Positions 22,776 through 35,041 of a stretch of DNA of 64,000 nucleotides are shown in pieces. The stretch's first letter is position 1, and each line of letters begins with the position of its first letter. A model generated the notes under the pieces. The model was not told the DNA's origin. It saw only the letters and a list, made by a program, of their open reading frames with translations, and did not search any database. A program made the translations under genes and the position numbers. Source of the DNA: Nymphaea colorata (Eukaryota; Streptophyta; Magnoliopsida; Nymphaeales; Nymphaeaceae); the NCBI RefSeq assembly GCF_008831285.2, contig NC_045147.1:15044854-15108853 (forward strand), read 5' to 3'.

Positions 22776-25437
22776 CAATAATTTATGACAGTCCAGATGG
22801 TTTGGCTGAAGTAGGAACTTAGTACAATTCTTGTCTTTTGTTATACAAGAACTTGCGTGACAGTCTCCAAAAAATAAGGAAAACGTCCTAGTCCAATCAG
22901 GCAATCTGCAACATAACAGGACTCCGATAGAATAGCACTTAATGTAGCAGTAAATTCAGTTGACCGACCGAATTAATCACAAACAAACAAAGTTCGGTAA
23001 GTAGACGAGATATACAGGTATGTATGCAAATATTATAGGCCATATTAAATCTCTCTGCAATAAAATGTGAAGAAATCGGACACGTTTGGTCAGTTATTTG
23101 GATGCATTATCATCTCCATAGTAACTTCATAATTTTAAAAGTTCTAACATAACCAGGGAATAGAAGCTTAGAATGTTAGCCTGTTAAAACAAATTATTTT
23201 CTTGCATAAGCAAATCGAGGAAGTTTTTTAAGCGAAACACTTCGCAAATGACGGAATACTACATACAGTCAGAGAATAAGCTCAGACAAAAGAAATACTA
23301 ACGGTATATAAGAAAAGAACCTAGACGTTGAAAATTAATTATGATGAATTTTTCGAACCCATTTTGAATAACATTTTAGATTCAATACCTCTCAGAAGAA
23401 TCTAAATAGAGGAACTCTGTGGGCGAAAAACTCATCCCGGAATCTGTGGACGTGGAAAGCCCTCTTTCTCTTTGGCATACATGCCATCCCTGAGTCACTG
23501 CAACCCTCTCTTAGTCTCCCTCTCTGACTCTGGCGAACACACTGGCGACCCTTGCTCACTTTCCGGTGGCCGGGCATCTATAAGAGTCTAGTGACTGGCC
23601 GGCATTTTGTCGGCAAGAATGGTACACTGAAGAACAACCATTTCACGAACCATTTTGTCTTTCAAGAGGGAAGGGCCTCCAGCTGATAGACCTTCCCTCT
23701 TTCTCTCCCTACTGCACGAATAGTTGCCAAAGTCTCTCAAGAGGGGGACCTTATTTCCTTTATATTCGTTGTTAACATTCATAAAAGAAATTTAACATAC
23801 CTTCAAAAACAAACAAACAAAAAAAACATGCCTGAAGTGCCGCGGCTCATTTCATCCATTAAATTGATGCGTACACCTCACTAGAGTGAGAGATCGAGTT
23901 GCATGCACAGAGATGTGCATGCAACATTATACAGTCAAAAGAAAAAGAAGGGGAATTGAGATATTTTAGAAAATTTTTATAACGATACGTACATTTTAAT
24001 CTTTTAATATTTTCATAATCTCCTTTCCATCTCCCTAAAAAACTCCCTTTTTTAATTACACAACCCTGTACATGTTACCAGTTTCATTCTAATGAAGCAT
24101 ACTTGCGCGTTCAACCATTTCCTAATGCATTGGGAGAGCTGATGCACTGCAATGTATGTGCACCACGCCTTAATGTGCACACACTTAACAACACTTCTCT
24201 CCAAATTGTAGCTGGTCGACCATGACATCCATGGGACATATGAAGGATGCAGCAGTGGCCACATGGACTCTGTAGGAAAACTTCACCGAGCTTCAATGAA
24301 AGATTTACCTCCTCTGCTGCTGCAGTTGGCATACGAGTCTGCGTCATAGCAGGCAAAAGTGGTGTAATAGCTAGAGCGGAAGCGGAGGGTCACACTGAGG
24401 GCCAGGAGGATCGGGGGACTGGCAAATCAACTAGCAGAACGTGCAGCCAGAGCAACTTCATCCATCTTCAGAGAAAGGTTCACGCACCACATGCACACAG
24501 CGTGGCCTAAAGTGGAAGAGGAGGGTCATGTAGAGAGACCTAGTTGTGTGCAGGTACAAGTAGTATACACCAAAGGAGGAAAAAAGGAGGGTTGGGGTAT
24601 CTTTTACAAAGAAATATTCATTTTAGACTCTTTAATTTTTTTTCATAAACTTCTTCTTATCCTTCTAAATGTTTCCTTTTTCACTTTAATGGGGTATTTT
24701 TGGTCATTGCACACTCCTGTGCATAATGTTTTCTGCACTGAAGTGTGCACATAACCAGTTTCGCCATGAAAAGGAGCACGAGGGTCTTTGTCTGAGTTGC
24801 GAGCACCAGTGATGTACCCATAGAGCTATGGTATTTTGGGGCTTAGAAAAGGAAATGGCGGCGACAGGGAGACTGGGTTTCCAGAAAACCAGTTTTGCGC
24901 ATGTGAAAAAGAAGCCCCAATTGTGTTTCCTGTATTTTTTTTTGTAAACAGAACATGGAAAATACAAAGGGAAAAGGTGTGATGAAGCTTGGGGTTTTTC
25001 TTTGACCTTACGAGCTTGCTGCCTTATGGTCTCTAGATATCGCTAGTCAAAGTTGAGTTGTTTCTTAAAAGAGTTGCAATTTTAGCAGTAAAACTTCACA
25101 GGCTTTTGGGGAGTAAGCTTGGATAGTAAATCTGCTCTTTCTACTTTTACGGAACATATCGCTTTTGCCAAAGGACTGGACACGTTTGCAGAAATCTCCC
25201 GGAGACATTCAAAGTGAGAAGTTTTTAGTCATTTTATGGAACAAACCAAAAGAGAAACCTTCACTTGCACTAATAAAGAACCTAAGGTCTATGACAGAAC
25301 TTCCTAAGGTAGGTTAAACGCAAGTCGGCCTGAATATTTAGCTTGCTGATACCTGTTAAAGAAGTCGAATACAACAAAACGCAAAAGTGCCAACAAGTAT
25401 GAGACCCACGATGTAGCATCGCAGCTTTCAATCACCA
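22776..25437. other. Intergenic region right of the pseudogene
   Basis: No gene supported. It contains a GC-richer patch at 23390-23780, a pair of palindromes at 23877-23925, and AT-rich repeat-like DNA at 23930-24060 and 24560-24760. The short frames at 24247-24510 and 24704-24967 have no family resemblance. Confidence 0.45.
23877..23925. repeat. Two adjacent perfect palindromes
   Basis: CTCACT-AG-AGTGAG at 23877-23890 is followed, seven bases later, by GTTGCATGCACA (23898-23909), a 4-base spacer, and TGTGCATGCAAC (23914-23925). The following 90 bases resemble those after a GTTGCATGCATGCAAC palindrome at about 60608, suggesting the end of a small dispersed element. Confidence 0.6.
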
Positions 25438-25439
25438 TA

Positions 25440-25620
25440 GCTCTGATACCATATCAGAGTTTTAAACTAGAGACAAATGGATTCACAGTGCAAGGATTAG
25501 CATGGTTCGACTTAGAGAAGTCTAAGTCCACGGTCTAAAATCTCCCTGACCGTCCTTCAGGATTTTTCTACGAGAGGATAGGTTCCCTTCACTAATATTA
25601 TGATTACAAGAGACCTCTGT
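25440..25620 (-). mobile_element. Copia-type LTR and tRNA-Met primer-binding-site remnant
   Basis: On the minus strand 25451-25440 reads TGGTATCAGAGC, the classic initiator-methionine tRNA primer-binding site of plant Ty1/copia elements. The DNA to its right (25454 to about 25620, read on the minus strand toward the site) has LTR-like content, including a GGTTCGAC word and TCTAAGTCCACGGTC on the plus strand. No gag or pol remnant follows, and the far LTR end is not clear, so this is a fragment of an old insertion. Confidence 0.6.
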
Positions 25621-25635
25621 CCTTTCCTTAAACCC

Positions 25636-25770
25636 TGTTTGGATGGAGGGAAACAGATGGAAAGGAAAGAAAGGTGAGATACTGAGGTGTTTGGATGGAG
25701 GGAAAGAGAGAGGAAAGGAAAGGATCATAAAATCTGGTGTTTGGATAGGAAGGAATGAAAAAGGGAGAGA
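25636..25770. repeat. TGTTTGGATGG-type repeats with about 51-bp spacing
   Basis: Three units start with TGTTTGGAT at about 25636, 25688 and 25739, followed by GGAGGGAAA or a variant and a purine-rich tail. The third unit is more diverged. Confidence 0.7.
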
Positions 25771-25799
25771 ATGGAAATGAACGGAAAACAACTGGAGAG

Positions 25800-26540
25800 A
25801 TTGGATGGAAAGGAATGGCTCTTTATGAAAGGGAAAATTCTACCCTGGCTTTTGGCGCCAATCATCCGCGTAACGCTTGAAAAGGACAGTAGGATCCTAC
25901 AGTTACTGTACTTCAAACTCCTGGCTCCATGTAAAAGAAGCCATTTTCGTCCCAATCCAGCCAAATAATTAATCACTCCAGGAATTTGAGGATTCTTTGA
26001 TCGACACATGGCTGAATGCAGTCCATCCATACTGGTCTATCAAAAAGGAGCTGGTTCCTGGTGTTGCAAAGTGTGCATGACAACATAGAGAGCGTTTGGC
26101 AAATTTTAATTTGCAGAGTGAAAAACACCTGTAGTGGCCCATTACCAATGTCGTAGTGGGGAGCTATCTTCAGATGTTATGTTTAACACCACCGTGGTCT
26201 TCCAGTGAAAAGTAGCTTTGCCACCACCATTTCTTTTGCACACATGCTCTTCCAGCATTCTGCCTAATTAGAGAATGTGACTATGCGAGGTGCAGGAGAT
26301 ACAGTACAAGGCGGATACAGTGGAAGCACACCACACACTACATAGAGGTTCACCCTTTCTCTCTCTCTCTCCACAGTCCACTTTGGAGGGGGTTTGCTCT
26401 CAGAATCCTACTAGTGGCAATGATTGCGCCCATCTCATAGCTAGTTCACAACTTTTGGGGACTAGAACTGCACTTCTGCTTTATATTTGTACAAAAGCTA
26501 GTACCTGATCTGGAGTACTTCCTTTTGCATTTTAATTTTG
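25800..26540. repeat. Duplicated block, left copy
   Basis: Aligns in the same orientation with 36588-37292. Shared words include TGGCTTTTGG, GCCAATCAT, CGCAGTCCATCCATA or GCAGTCCATCCATA, CATCAGATGTTATGTTT-like runs, TCTCTCTCTCCACAGTC and CTTTGGAGGGG, with indels between. It lies just beyond the 3' end of the sulfate transporter, while the other copy lies beyond its 5' end. No open frame is conserved between the copies. Confidence 0.75.
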
Positions 26541-27372
26541 GCACCACGATTAAATTCTTGGGTTTGTATTTGATGGCACCATGATTAAGAATGATGATGT
26601 AGCACACCTGTAAGGATGTATTTTCTTGAAGAAAGATGCTTTGCAAGTTGTTCCTTTCTGCTGGTTGCATAGTTTTGGCAAAAGGTGAGCTTAATTGATG
26701 GCAAAAGATGGGCATACTGAGTAATTCCAAGAATTTCGTCAGTACTTAAAACCAAGGAACATTTGAGAGTGGTGACAGGACAGGAGACACGGACTAAAAA
26801 ATTAGTCCACCATGTTCAAGAACTTGGGTTTTTGAAGACATCGCCGTCCTAAATGTCCAAACTCCTCTTTCTTGTTCACCATATTTGATTTTTAAAACGA
26901 ATGAAGAGGTTTTCTTCGAATTCATCTCTGTTCTTTGGGAAATTTGTCTGTATACGGTCTACCCCAATTCTTTCTTTTTCATAACCAAATTATGAAAATG
27001 CACCTAAAAAGAGAAAAAGAGTAGTTAAAAGAAATGATTTTTCATGCGATATACACCTATTTTGCTGATAACATGAATTTGGAGTGTCTTAAAACCGGGG
27101 ATTTTCCTGAAACATTTGCCAATTAATCAATTGCCCGTAAGCCAATGTGGAATTTCCCAAAAGGCAAAGAAGAAGAAGAGAAACGAAGAAGGAACATGAT
27201 AGTGGGAAAAGAAACTTGTTACACATGCTAGACTTGATAACTTGAATTACAAGGCCATTGGTTGATCCCAGACATTTGAATTGTGGATCAGCAGATCGTC
27301 GCACAAGTTCGGGACTAGCGGAACCTCCTTCAGTTTTGGGCCATCGAATGGAAGGACACGGAGCAACTTTCT
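26541..27372. other. 3' flank of the sulfate transporter gene
   Basis: About 570 bases directly after the stop codon (27372 down to 26807 on the minus strand) have a diverged partner at 22500-22010. This is where the 3' untranslated region should lie. No separate gene is seen. Confidence 0.6.
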
Positions 27373-30220
27373 TCATGGCTGTCCTTTCCAAGTCGAGGAC
27401 AGGGAAACAACGGCTTCACCAACTGTCAAGAACAAGCCATCCACACCAAAACTCTGCAGCAAGTCTGCCCTCTGGAGCTTCTCCGTCACTTCTCCCACTG
27501 GATTAGCCAACACAAACTGTACGCGAAAACCACCCACTTAGACCACATCTAAAATTTCAGCTAACAACTGGTTGAGAGGTTCCCACACAATCATACATAT
27601 GGTGAACTTCTCGAGTTATAAGTTCACAGTTAGTGATTCCTCTTAATGTATGTATCGGTAGTGCGAAATGAAATGGAATTTACTCTTCAGAAGCTATCAT
27701 GGACAATCGCTAAACTAAATACTATTTCTGTGAAAATCGTGTATTCAACTCGATTTGGCGAGTCGATCGAATTCATGTAACTCGAACTCGATTCATTTAC
27801 TTGCTCAAGTGGTTGAACTACTGGCTCTATCTCTGCCCATTTAGCAAACCAACTATTGCCTCAAGCTTTGACTCATCTAGCAAAGGAAAGGGGCCTGAGC
27901 TAAGTCAACCTCAAGCCAATGAACTCAACCCTGCCAGTTGGTACTCGATCCGAGTAGTGAATCCCCTCTCGTCCACGGTGTGGCATTACTTGTGTATAAG
28001 AAAAAGGGTTGAATTATAATTTAACAGTCATATGTGCTCTCTTCATTTTACCTGAAGGCCTCTCTTGTCTATGGATTTTCTTAATTCCGTGAGCATTGAG
28101 ATACCGCTCGTGTCCATTGTTGTCACGGCTGCCAAGAAATGGAAACAGAAAGATGGTCAGTCACACAAAAGTATGGGTCTTTTGAACGTAGAACTAACAT
28201 TAATCAAAATGCACTACTTCGCTGCTTCCATGCCGCCTCTTTTTTTTTTTTTTGTTGAAACAAAAACTGGGCTAAATCTCTGCTGATTTGAATTGAATAG
28301 GTGGCAAATCGAATTGATTCTCAGATACAAGGATACCATTTACCTACCATTTGTTTTCATCATTTCATAAATTTTCATCTTCTCGTTCAATAGTTCAATG
28401 AAGAATAAAAAAGAGAAAAGGGTATACCAGACATGTCTAATACGATGAATTGTAGGCGCTCATGCTTCTGTTTGCAGTTCTCTTCTTCATCTTCCACCCA
28501 CCTCATTATTCTGCACAACATGATTATTAACCAACTAAATGGGTCTCTCTCTCTCTTTCCCTCTCTCGTACATGCAAGCTCTTCCGAGGGAAGAAGATGA
28601 ACCTACCTTTCTTGCAAATAAGAAGAGCTGGAAAAGTAGATGGGAGACTCGACTCGAAGGATCAGAAACCCTGGCACGTTCACGGCCTCCTTATAGTTGT
28701 CCTTGTTCTGGTAGATATCAGACCCGGGTATCCGCCCAAGTGCAACCGTTCTGGGCCTCGTGACATGAAGAAGTATCTTGAATATGGAGATGGCTATCTG
28801 CATCGCAATATGCAGACAGCAGAGCACCGCTGATGTTAGTGAAGAAGGGCCACAGCTAGCGAATTACAGAAGCTGGAGAATATAGAAGAAGAAGTAACAC
28901 TCAACTGCAATCGCTAGACCCGCCTGAACAGATATGAAGATGACGCCAAAGAACGCAATCAAGCAGACGACGAAGTCGAGCTTGTCCACCTTCCAGATGA
29001 GGTAGGCGGCCTGGTAGTCCATGAGGCCTATCACTGCGGTGACGATGATGGCGCCCAGCACTACGTTCGGCGTGTAGAGGAAGAGAGGCATGAGGAAGAG
29101 GAGGGTCACCATGACCGTCACTGCCATCACTATGTTGGACAGTCCAGTTTTGCAGCCTGCGTTGTGGTTCACGGCTGATCGCGAGAATGAGCCTGTAGGC
29201 AATCAAGAACGACAACTGATCAGAGAAGGATTTACACGTGATCGGCTATTCTGAGCTGCAAACAAGACTTCGCCTTTTGATTGATTTACTGATCAAGCAG
29301 ACAAAATCATGATGACAACACACGAGTTCATCCGGAAAATATACATATGATCTGGTGTCTAATTCAGTGTCTTTTTAATGATGTAACTGTAGAGATGGAC
29401 AGAAATTCAGGAAATATGAAAAGAAACCGTGATTTTTTCTTTGCTTAGGCCTGATGTTTTATGAACCCAAAAAGAAAAGGACGTCACTAAAGTTCTACAA
29501 AATCCAACCTATGTATTGAAATTTGAAAGTTCATAACTTATTCAATACAACATTTCATCACATAGAGAGTGATGAAGAACTGGATAGCACAACGGCTAGA
29601 TAAAAGAGGCAACGGAAATGCCATGCTCCTCTCTATTTCAAAAACTAGTCTTCTTGTGACTGCAGTCATGGTTAAATCCAACATCAGTGATCCGTTCATG
29701 AGAGGGACATTTATTTTGGCTTTTTAGAATTTGCTCAGTTCTACTCGAATTGAGAATTCTCTAATATGAAAATGAATGAAAACTAAAGGGCAAATCATCT
29801 TGCCCAATAGAGGTGGTACCAGGGTAATATATGCGTGGCGTCCATTCAGATTGTGGAGCCAGGACAATTATTTTCTACAAAACTGAGGTGGTCACGCGAC
29901 TTCTTTCCAAAATTTGATCGGGGAGTCGAGGACCCTTTTCTACAAACTTAAAGCATGAAAATGAATTATTTCGAAAATCCAGATGGTTCCACCCTGGACT
30001 ATGCAAAAGCACATTTCTTCTTCTACGCAAGTGGATAAAATCTGGAACAGATATATTAAAATAGTTCTTCCCTAGAAGCCGACAACAATCACGGTCACAA
30101 TGATTTCACACACATCTATATATATAAAAGATTTTTGAATTCTTTCAACCATCCATTCATCTCACTTCTTATTCTTACTGCCCTGACAATGCATCGGTGA
30201 CTGTGAGGGACCAGATGGAT

Positions 30221-30272
<52 letters not shown>

Positions 30273-33200
30273 AATCAATTAATTATTAAAAACCTGCTAT
30301 TTGAACGTACCAAGGCAATTCTTTATGATCAGGTTGTGTGAGATGGATGGATGGTTGAAAGAAGTCAATAATATTATATATATATATATAGATATATATA
30401 TATATAATGTAAATCAATCGGTTAATTAGGAACCTGCTATTTGATCGTACCAAGGTAGTTCTTTATAAACTTCAAAGATTAACCTCTCACAACAATTTAT
30501 ATCGATCAATCACTTGAAACCAAGTACCAAGGTTGAGCTTTTGACTTAAAGGTTTGCCGCTATCGTTTCAAATTTGCTTCTACGGGCTTAGATTAGTCTC
30601 TCATTTTCTTTAAAACAGTAGCGCATCTTGAGCTCTCAGCTGCGAAATGTGATTGTCTTTTATGTTTTAACACAAGAAAGTAGCCTTTCCTCCGTCCTCT
30701 TTGTGAAGGGTGCTATTATGCATGGGCAAGGCAAAAAAATTAATTTATAAAAAAATCAGAAACTTCCGAACCTTTTCATATTCAGGTAAAATATTTAAAT
30801 TCGCCCACCGATTGGAGCATTTGGTTTGTCACATGCCCAAACCTTATGACCTTAGGTTCATAGGGTCTGACTGAAGATCACAGGATCCTAGAACACCACT
30901 TTGAAGAAGTTTTCTCGTTTTTTTCTTATTTTGAAGAAGAAAATCCCTGATTATCGTGTGTTGCGATCAAATCCTGTTGTCTTTTCCTGCTTCTAAATGG
31001 CCTATAAAAGTATTCCTATAATAATAACAATGATTATTATCATCAAATTACTATTATCCTTAACCCTTTATTTTGGAAATGCAGGCCGACTAAATACATA
31101 AAATATTAGCAAACTAACAGTAAAAGGAAAACGATAATAAAGTTACTTGGCGCGGCTTTTGGGACGGTGTACTCATCTGCTTGTAAAGGCATCAGATACT
31201 TCTGCATGATTTGTATGATTCTACAGTATGCCCACTTGCCCTTAATTTTCAGAAAGATACAGAATCACTGGACCCCTCAACATGGAGACCAAACTTTTCG
31301 TGAACAATTTATACGCTACAGCATGCTGGTCGTCGCATTGTAACAAAAACCAACCAGAGGTAGCTGACCTATAACCTCATTGAGCCACCAACCATATTAA
31401 GAAGAATTAATTTTGAACTTCTGCACATATATAGGTAGCTAACCTGTGGTTAAATTTGTATATAGTGGCTTCACATCTCCAAATATTTAACTTGAGTGCC
31501 TGATGCTTGAGTTACAAGTTACAAGTACCTGGGGCAGTTCCATAGACTAGTGTAAGCTGTATTTGCATCAGGCCACTACTACAGCAAAACCAAATGCTTG
31601 ACTTACAAATCCCTAGGGCACTTTCCTCATAGGTACATAATATTTGATAACATAAATTTCCCTAGTGAGAACTTTTACTTGCCTTCGTTATATGCTGTGT
31701 GTGTGTGTGTGTGCGTGCACGCATGTGTGTAGGTGCTGGCTTTTTGCTACACCCTCCCAACAAAAAGCTGAGTACATAATGTACTTTTTTTCAAGTTTAA
31801 GTCAGTAGATGTGTGTTTCAAATGTTTATTACTTGGAAGTATAGTTAGATCGGATGAGTTTGATGAAAAAAAGATGTTTTCCCCGGACAGGTTTTTTTAA
31901 GCAATTTCAGTGGCTGACTAGTCACCTCTTAAAGGCATATACGACCTCAGGAAGTAACTAATTAATTTACTTAGTGTTATTCTATAAAACACGATAAACA
32001 CATCTATGGACCATAATTGAATTGTTGGAGTAAATGAATTAGTGTGTGCATGTATATATGTGTGTGTGTGAAAAATTAGATCTTAGCTTCTCCAAATGGA
32101 AAACCTTACTTCTTCTATCCTCCTCATCCACCTATTAAATTACATTGATTGAAGGGAGATAGAGGTGAGAGATAGAAATAAAAGTGGAGGCTAACAAAGG
32201 ATATAGTGTGTGTGTGTGTGTGTATATATATGTATATGTTTGTGTGTTTTCACAAGTTTAAGCATTGAATATCTTAGACAAAAAAAATAAAGGACGAAAT
32301 AAGAGGCAGCTATGTTTAGGTGAGCAAGGGGCGACAGCTAACACAAGATAACAGAATAGATGGTTATCGCGCATTGAAACACTTATGTCACATCATAGGT
32401 TTCTAGTTAGTGCTTAAAATTTTGGTATATCGGCAAATATCCTCTTTTTCTTGGGAAAGTAAGCTAATCGGTAGCTTCTTGGCAAAACAGTCTTTCATTT
32501 AATAGTCAGACGAAAACAAAAAGCAGAGCCGCCATTAAAGCGAAAATATGTGCCTGAACGTTTCACAATTATTTGCGCTCACCTGTTGTGACGTAGCAGG
32601 AGGTGCAAGCCCCAACCATGTTCATTAATCCGATGGCCATCATTTCTTTATTACCATCAACCTTGTAGTTCTTGAGCGAAGCAAACGTCCTGCCAACAGC
32701 AATCCCTTCCTGCAGCCCCACCCAAGAATAAACCAAGAACAAAGAAACAAAATCTATTAATTTTCACTGCCAGTGATATGGTTTTTCACGCAAAGGTGAG
32801 CTGCTCATTACTCCGTTCCTAACCTTCTCTCGTAAAGTATAAATGCTAAAGGATTTAGCCTGTTCATTAGTTCAACCCCAGGTCTCCTTTTTCTTTGTTC
32901 CATAAAATGGCTAAAAAGCTTCCCTGTCTCGGGGAGATTTGTGCAAACTCGTCCGGTCCTTTTGGGAAGATGATTTTTTCTGTAAAAGTTAAAAGAGCTG
33001 ATTTACTTTACAAGGTCCCTAAAAGTTTGTGAAGTTTTAGTGCTGAAGCTATTGCAACTCTTTTAAGAAGCAACTCAACTTTGACTTAGCAGTAGCTAGA
33101 GTCCATTTGGAGACAGCAAGCTTGCGAGGAAAATGAACCAAAGTTCATCACGCTTTCTATCTTGCTATTTTTCCTGTTCTCTCTAGAAACTCAGTTGACA

Positions 33201-35041
33201 GTGACAGAGGTATTTGCCATTCGTGGAGGGCAAACTTACAGTGAGTGAAACGATGCCCGTCATTATTCCGGTTTTGACAACAAGCGATAAGTAACGGTCG
33301 TGGAGGTGCAGCAAGTCCCAAGAAGGAGGGTTCAGCCCTGCTTGCAAGTGTCCAATCTGAGACACAGACACAGAGATAGAACAAACCAAACTTGTCGTGA
33401 TGTTATCACACAATTTAATGCTGTATGAAACGCAAAGCTAAGAGCGCCGTTAGAAGAAGTCTTTTGACATCATGATAAACATACTATGCTTATGCCATGC
33501 TTCTCAGCTTTGAACGCGAAGACCACCACTGTTGATATAACTACTGATGCTAACGGAGCGGCCGCTGACACCCAAAATAACTTTGGCCTTCTCAAGCTCT
33601 GCATGACACAGTTTGACTCATGAGCCAACACTACACACATATTATATATATATATATATATTCATGTTGCAAAATTAGATATCAACACAGATGGGGAAAG
33701 GAGAGTTGGATGAAAAAAAAAATAGAGAATTTGAAGGTACATACTATTTGCCTGGCACCAATGAGAAAAACCAAGAAACAGAATCCCATAAGGATAGTTT
33801 GCCAGGACCACTGTGCAGGGAAAGGTAGAAGCATTATTATACTGTCTAGTCACCATCGGAAAGTAAGAGGTGAAAGGAAACTTGACAAAACAACTGCAAG
33901 GGGAAAAAAATGTTGACCTCATCTCTCCTGTGAAACACCGAGCTCATGACAGGGACAATTGCCATTTCTTTAGCGAAATTTGTGATACCAAGGAGGCTCT
34001 TTAGCTGCTGGAGAGATACTATGACTGCAGCTCCGGCCATGAACCCTATCAGAGTTGCCTTGGACAGGAAATCTATAATGAAACCCAATCTGTAGCCAAA
34101 AACAAGACAACAACTTTTACCACTTAGGAAATATACATGCAATATACACACTCTCTCTCTCTCACTTACTCACCTTAGTAGGCCTAAAGAAGCTTGGAAA
34201 ACACCCGCAAAGAACGTCGTAGTGAAAGCAAGTTGAAGAAACAAGAGGGGATCTTTTGTTGGGGAGACTTCTTCTCTAAGCATGGAACCAAGTACCAAAG
34301 ATGCAATCGACACAGGACCAACAGCAAGATCCCTCGAACTTCCGAACACCGCGTACACCAAGGGTGGGGCAAAACTAGAGTCTATCAAAAAAAAGAGGCG
34401 TGGCGACCGAACACATGTTAAAGATGGAAAACCGAAAGCTTCTAAGCTTACTGCATGACGAGGATGGTCGAAAATCACATGCATGACAATGTCCAATTTT
34501 GTGATGCTCGAACCTTGACATTTTTACAATAAAATAGAAAAAGAAAAGAGAAATAAAGAACTTGTGGAGTTTGCAACATACACAAGCCAATTATTGGTGG
34601 CAGATTCGCAAGCTTGGCGTAGCTAATGCCCTGAGAGGAAAAATGAAGAACAAAAAGAAAATGGTGATATATATATATGATGAAAGGACCACATAAGGTA
34701 CAAAGATTTAGTTCGATCATAGCAGCAAAAGTATAATTTGCTCACACCTGCGGAATGGCAAGACTTGCTATGGTAAGACCGGAGATGATATCAGACTTAA
34801 GCAGCTTAAAGCTATAGTTAGGTCCCCATTGGAGGATGGGGAAGAAATATTGAAGGGCAAGGATCCATTTTCTGCCGCATGACTGCCCTTTGAATTGGCG
34901 AAGTGGGTCATCCGGGAAGAAGGTCTCCTTAATCTTAGCTTTCAAGCGCTGCAGGGTACTTTTCGGTGGAGGCAAGCTGACTTTGTGTATATCTATTCCC
35001 ACTTCCATACTGAGAGAGCTTGTTGAGTTTGTCTCCGGCAT
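27373..35041 (-). CDS. SULTR3;3: Sulfate transporter of the SULTR3;3 type, 13 exons, 642 aa
   Basis: Proton-coupled anion transporter of the SLC26/SulP family. Group 3 members in plants act at the plastid or plasma membrane on sulfate or phosphate. Exons on the minus strand: 35041-34748, 34630-34582, 34381-34174, 34089-33918, 33810-33745, 33598-33485, 33356-33240, 32709-32583, 29192-28906, 28797-28607, 28510-28428, 28128-28052 and 27516-27373. All join in frame with GT...AG borders. The N-terminus has FFPDDPLRQFKGQ, then about 10-12 membrane segments (SDIISGLTIASLAIPQ, GISYAKLANLPP, SSRDLAVGPVSIASL, FIIDFLSKATLIGFMAG, GIAVGRTFASLKNYKVDGN, SRSAVNHNAG). A C-terminal STAS domain (about 500-642) has DMSAVTTMDTSG near 567-578 and FVLANPVGEVTEKLQRAD. 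EWSWQT and KLFWVSA resemble SULTR3;3 most. Intron 8 is 3390 bases and repeat-rich. The intron 9 donor (GTTGAG) is weak. No lesion seen. Confidence 0.93.
27640..28051. other. Repeat-bearing part of sulfate transporter intron 12
   Basis: Intron 12 (28051-27517) contains a stretch at 27745-27800 made of CTCGA/TCGAT words (ACTCGATT, CGAGTCGATCGAATT, ACTCGAACTCGATT). It belongs to the CTCGAG-rich dispersed repeat seen again at 38085-38230 and 50960-51150. Plus-strand frames here are chance. Confidence 0.4.
30225..30470. repeat. (TA)n tracts and local duplication in sulfate transporter intron 8
   Basis: (AT)n at 30225-30267 and an interrupted (TA)n at 30375-30406 are each followed by a near-copy of a 60-base segment (AAATCAAT, then AACCTGCTATTTGA, CGTACCAAGG and TTCTTTAT) at about 30270-30330 and 30408-30470. 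The unit duplicated together with its microsatellite. Confidence 0.8.
31696..31731. repeat. 36-bp alternating purine-pyrimidine tract in intron 8
   Basis: A (TG)n run passes into GCGTGCACGCATGTGTGTA without a break in purine/pyrimidine alternation. Further (TG)n tracts lie at about 32042-32070 and 32205-32223 in the same intron. Confidence 0.85.

Noticed and set aside
33157-33413. Minus-strand frames starting MFYLCVC and MCDNITT
   Set aside because: One contains sulfate transporter exon 7 and the other is its frame-shifted shadow; not separate genes.
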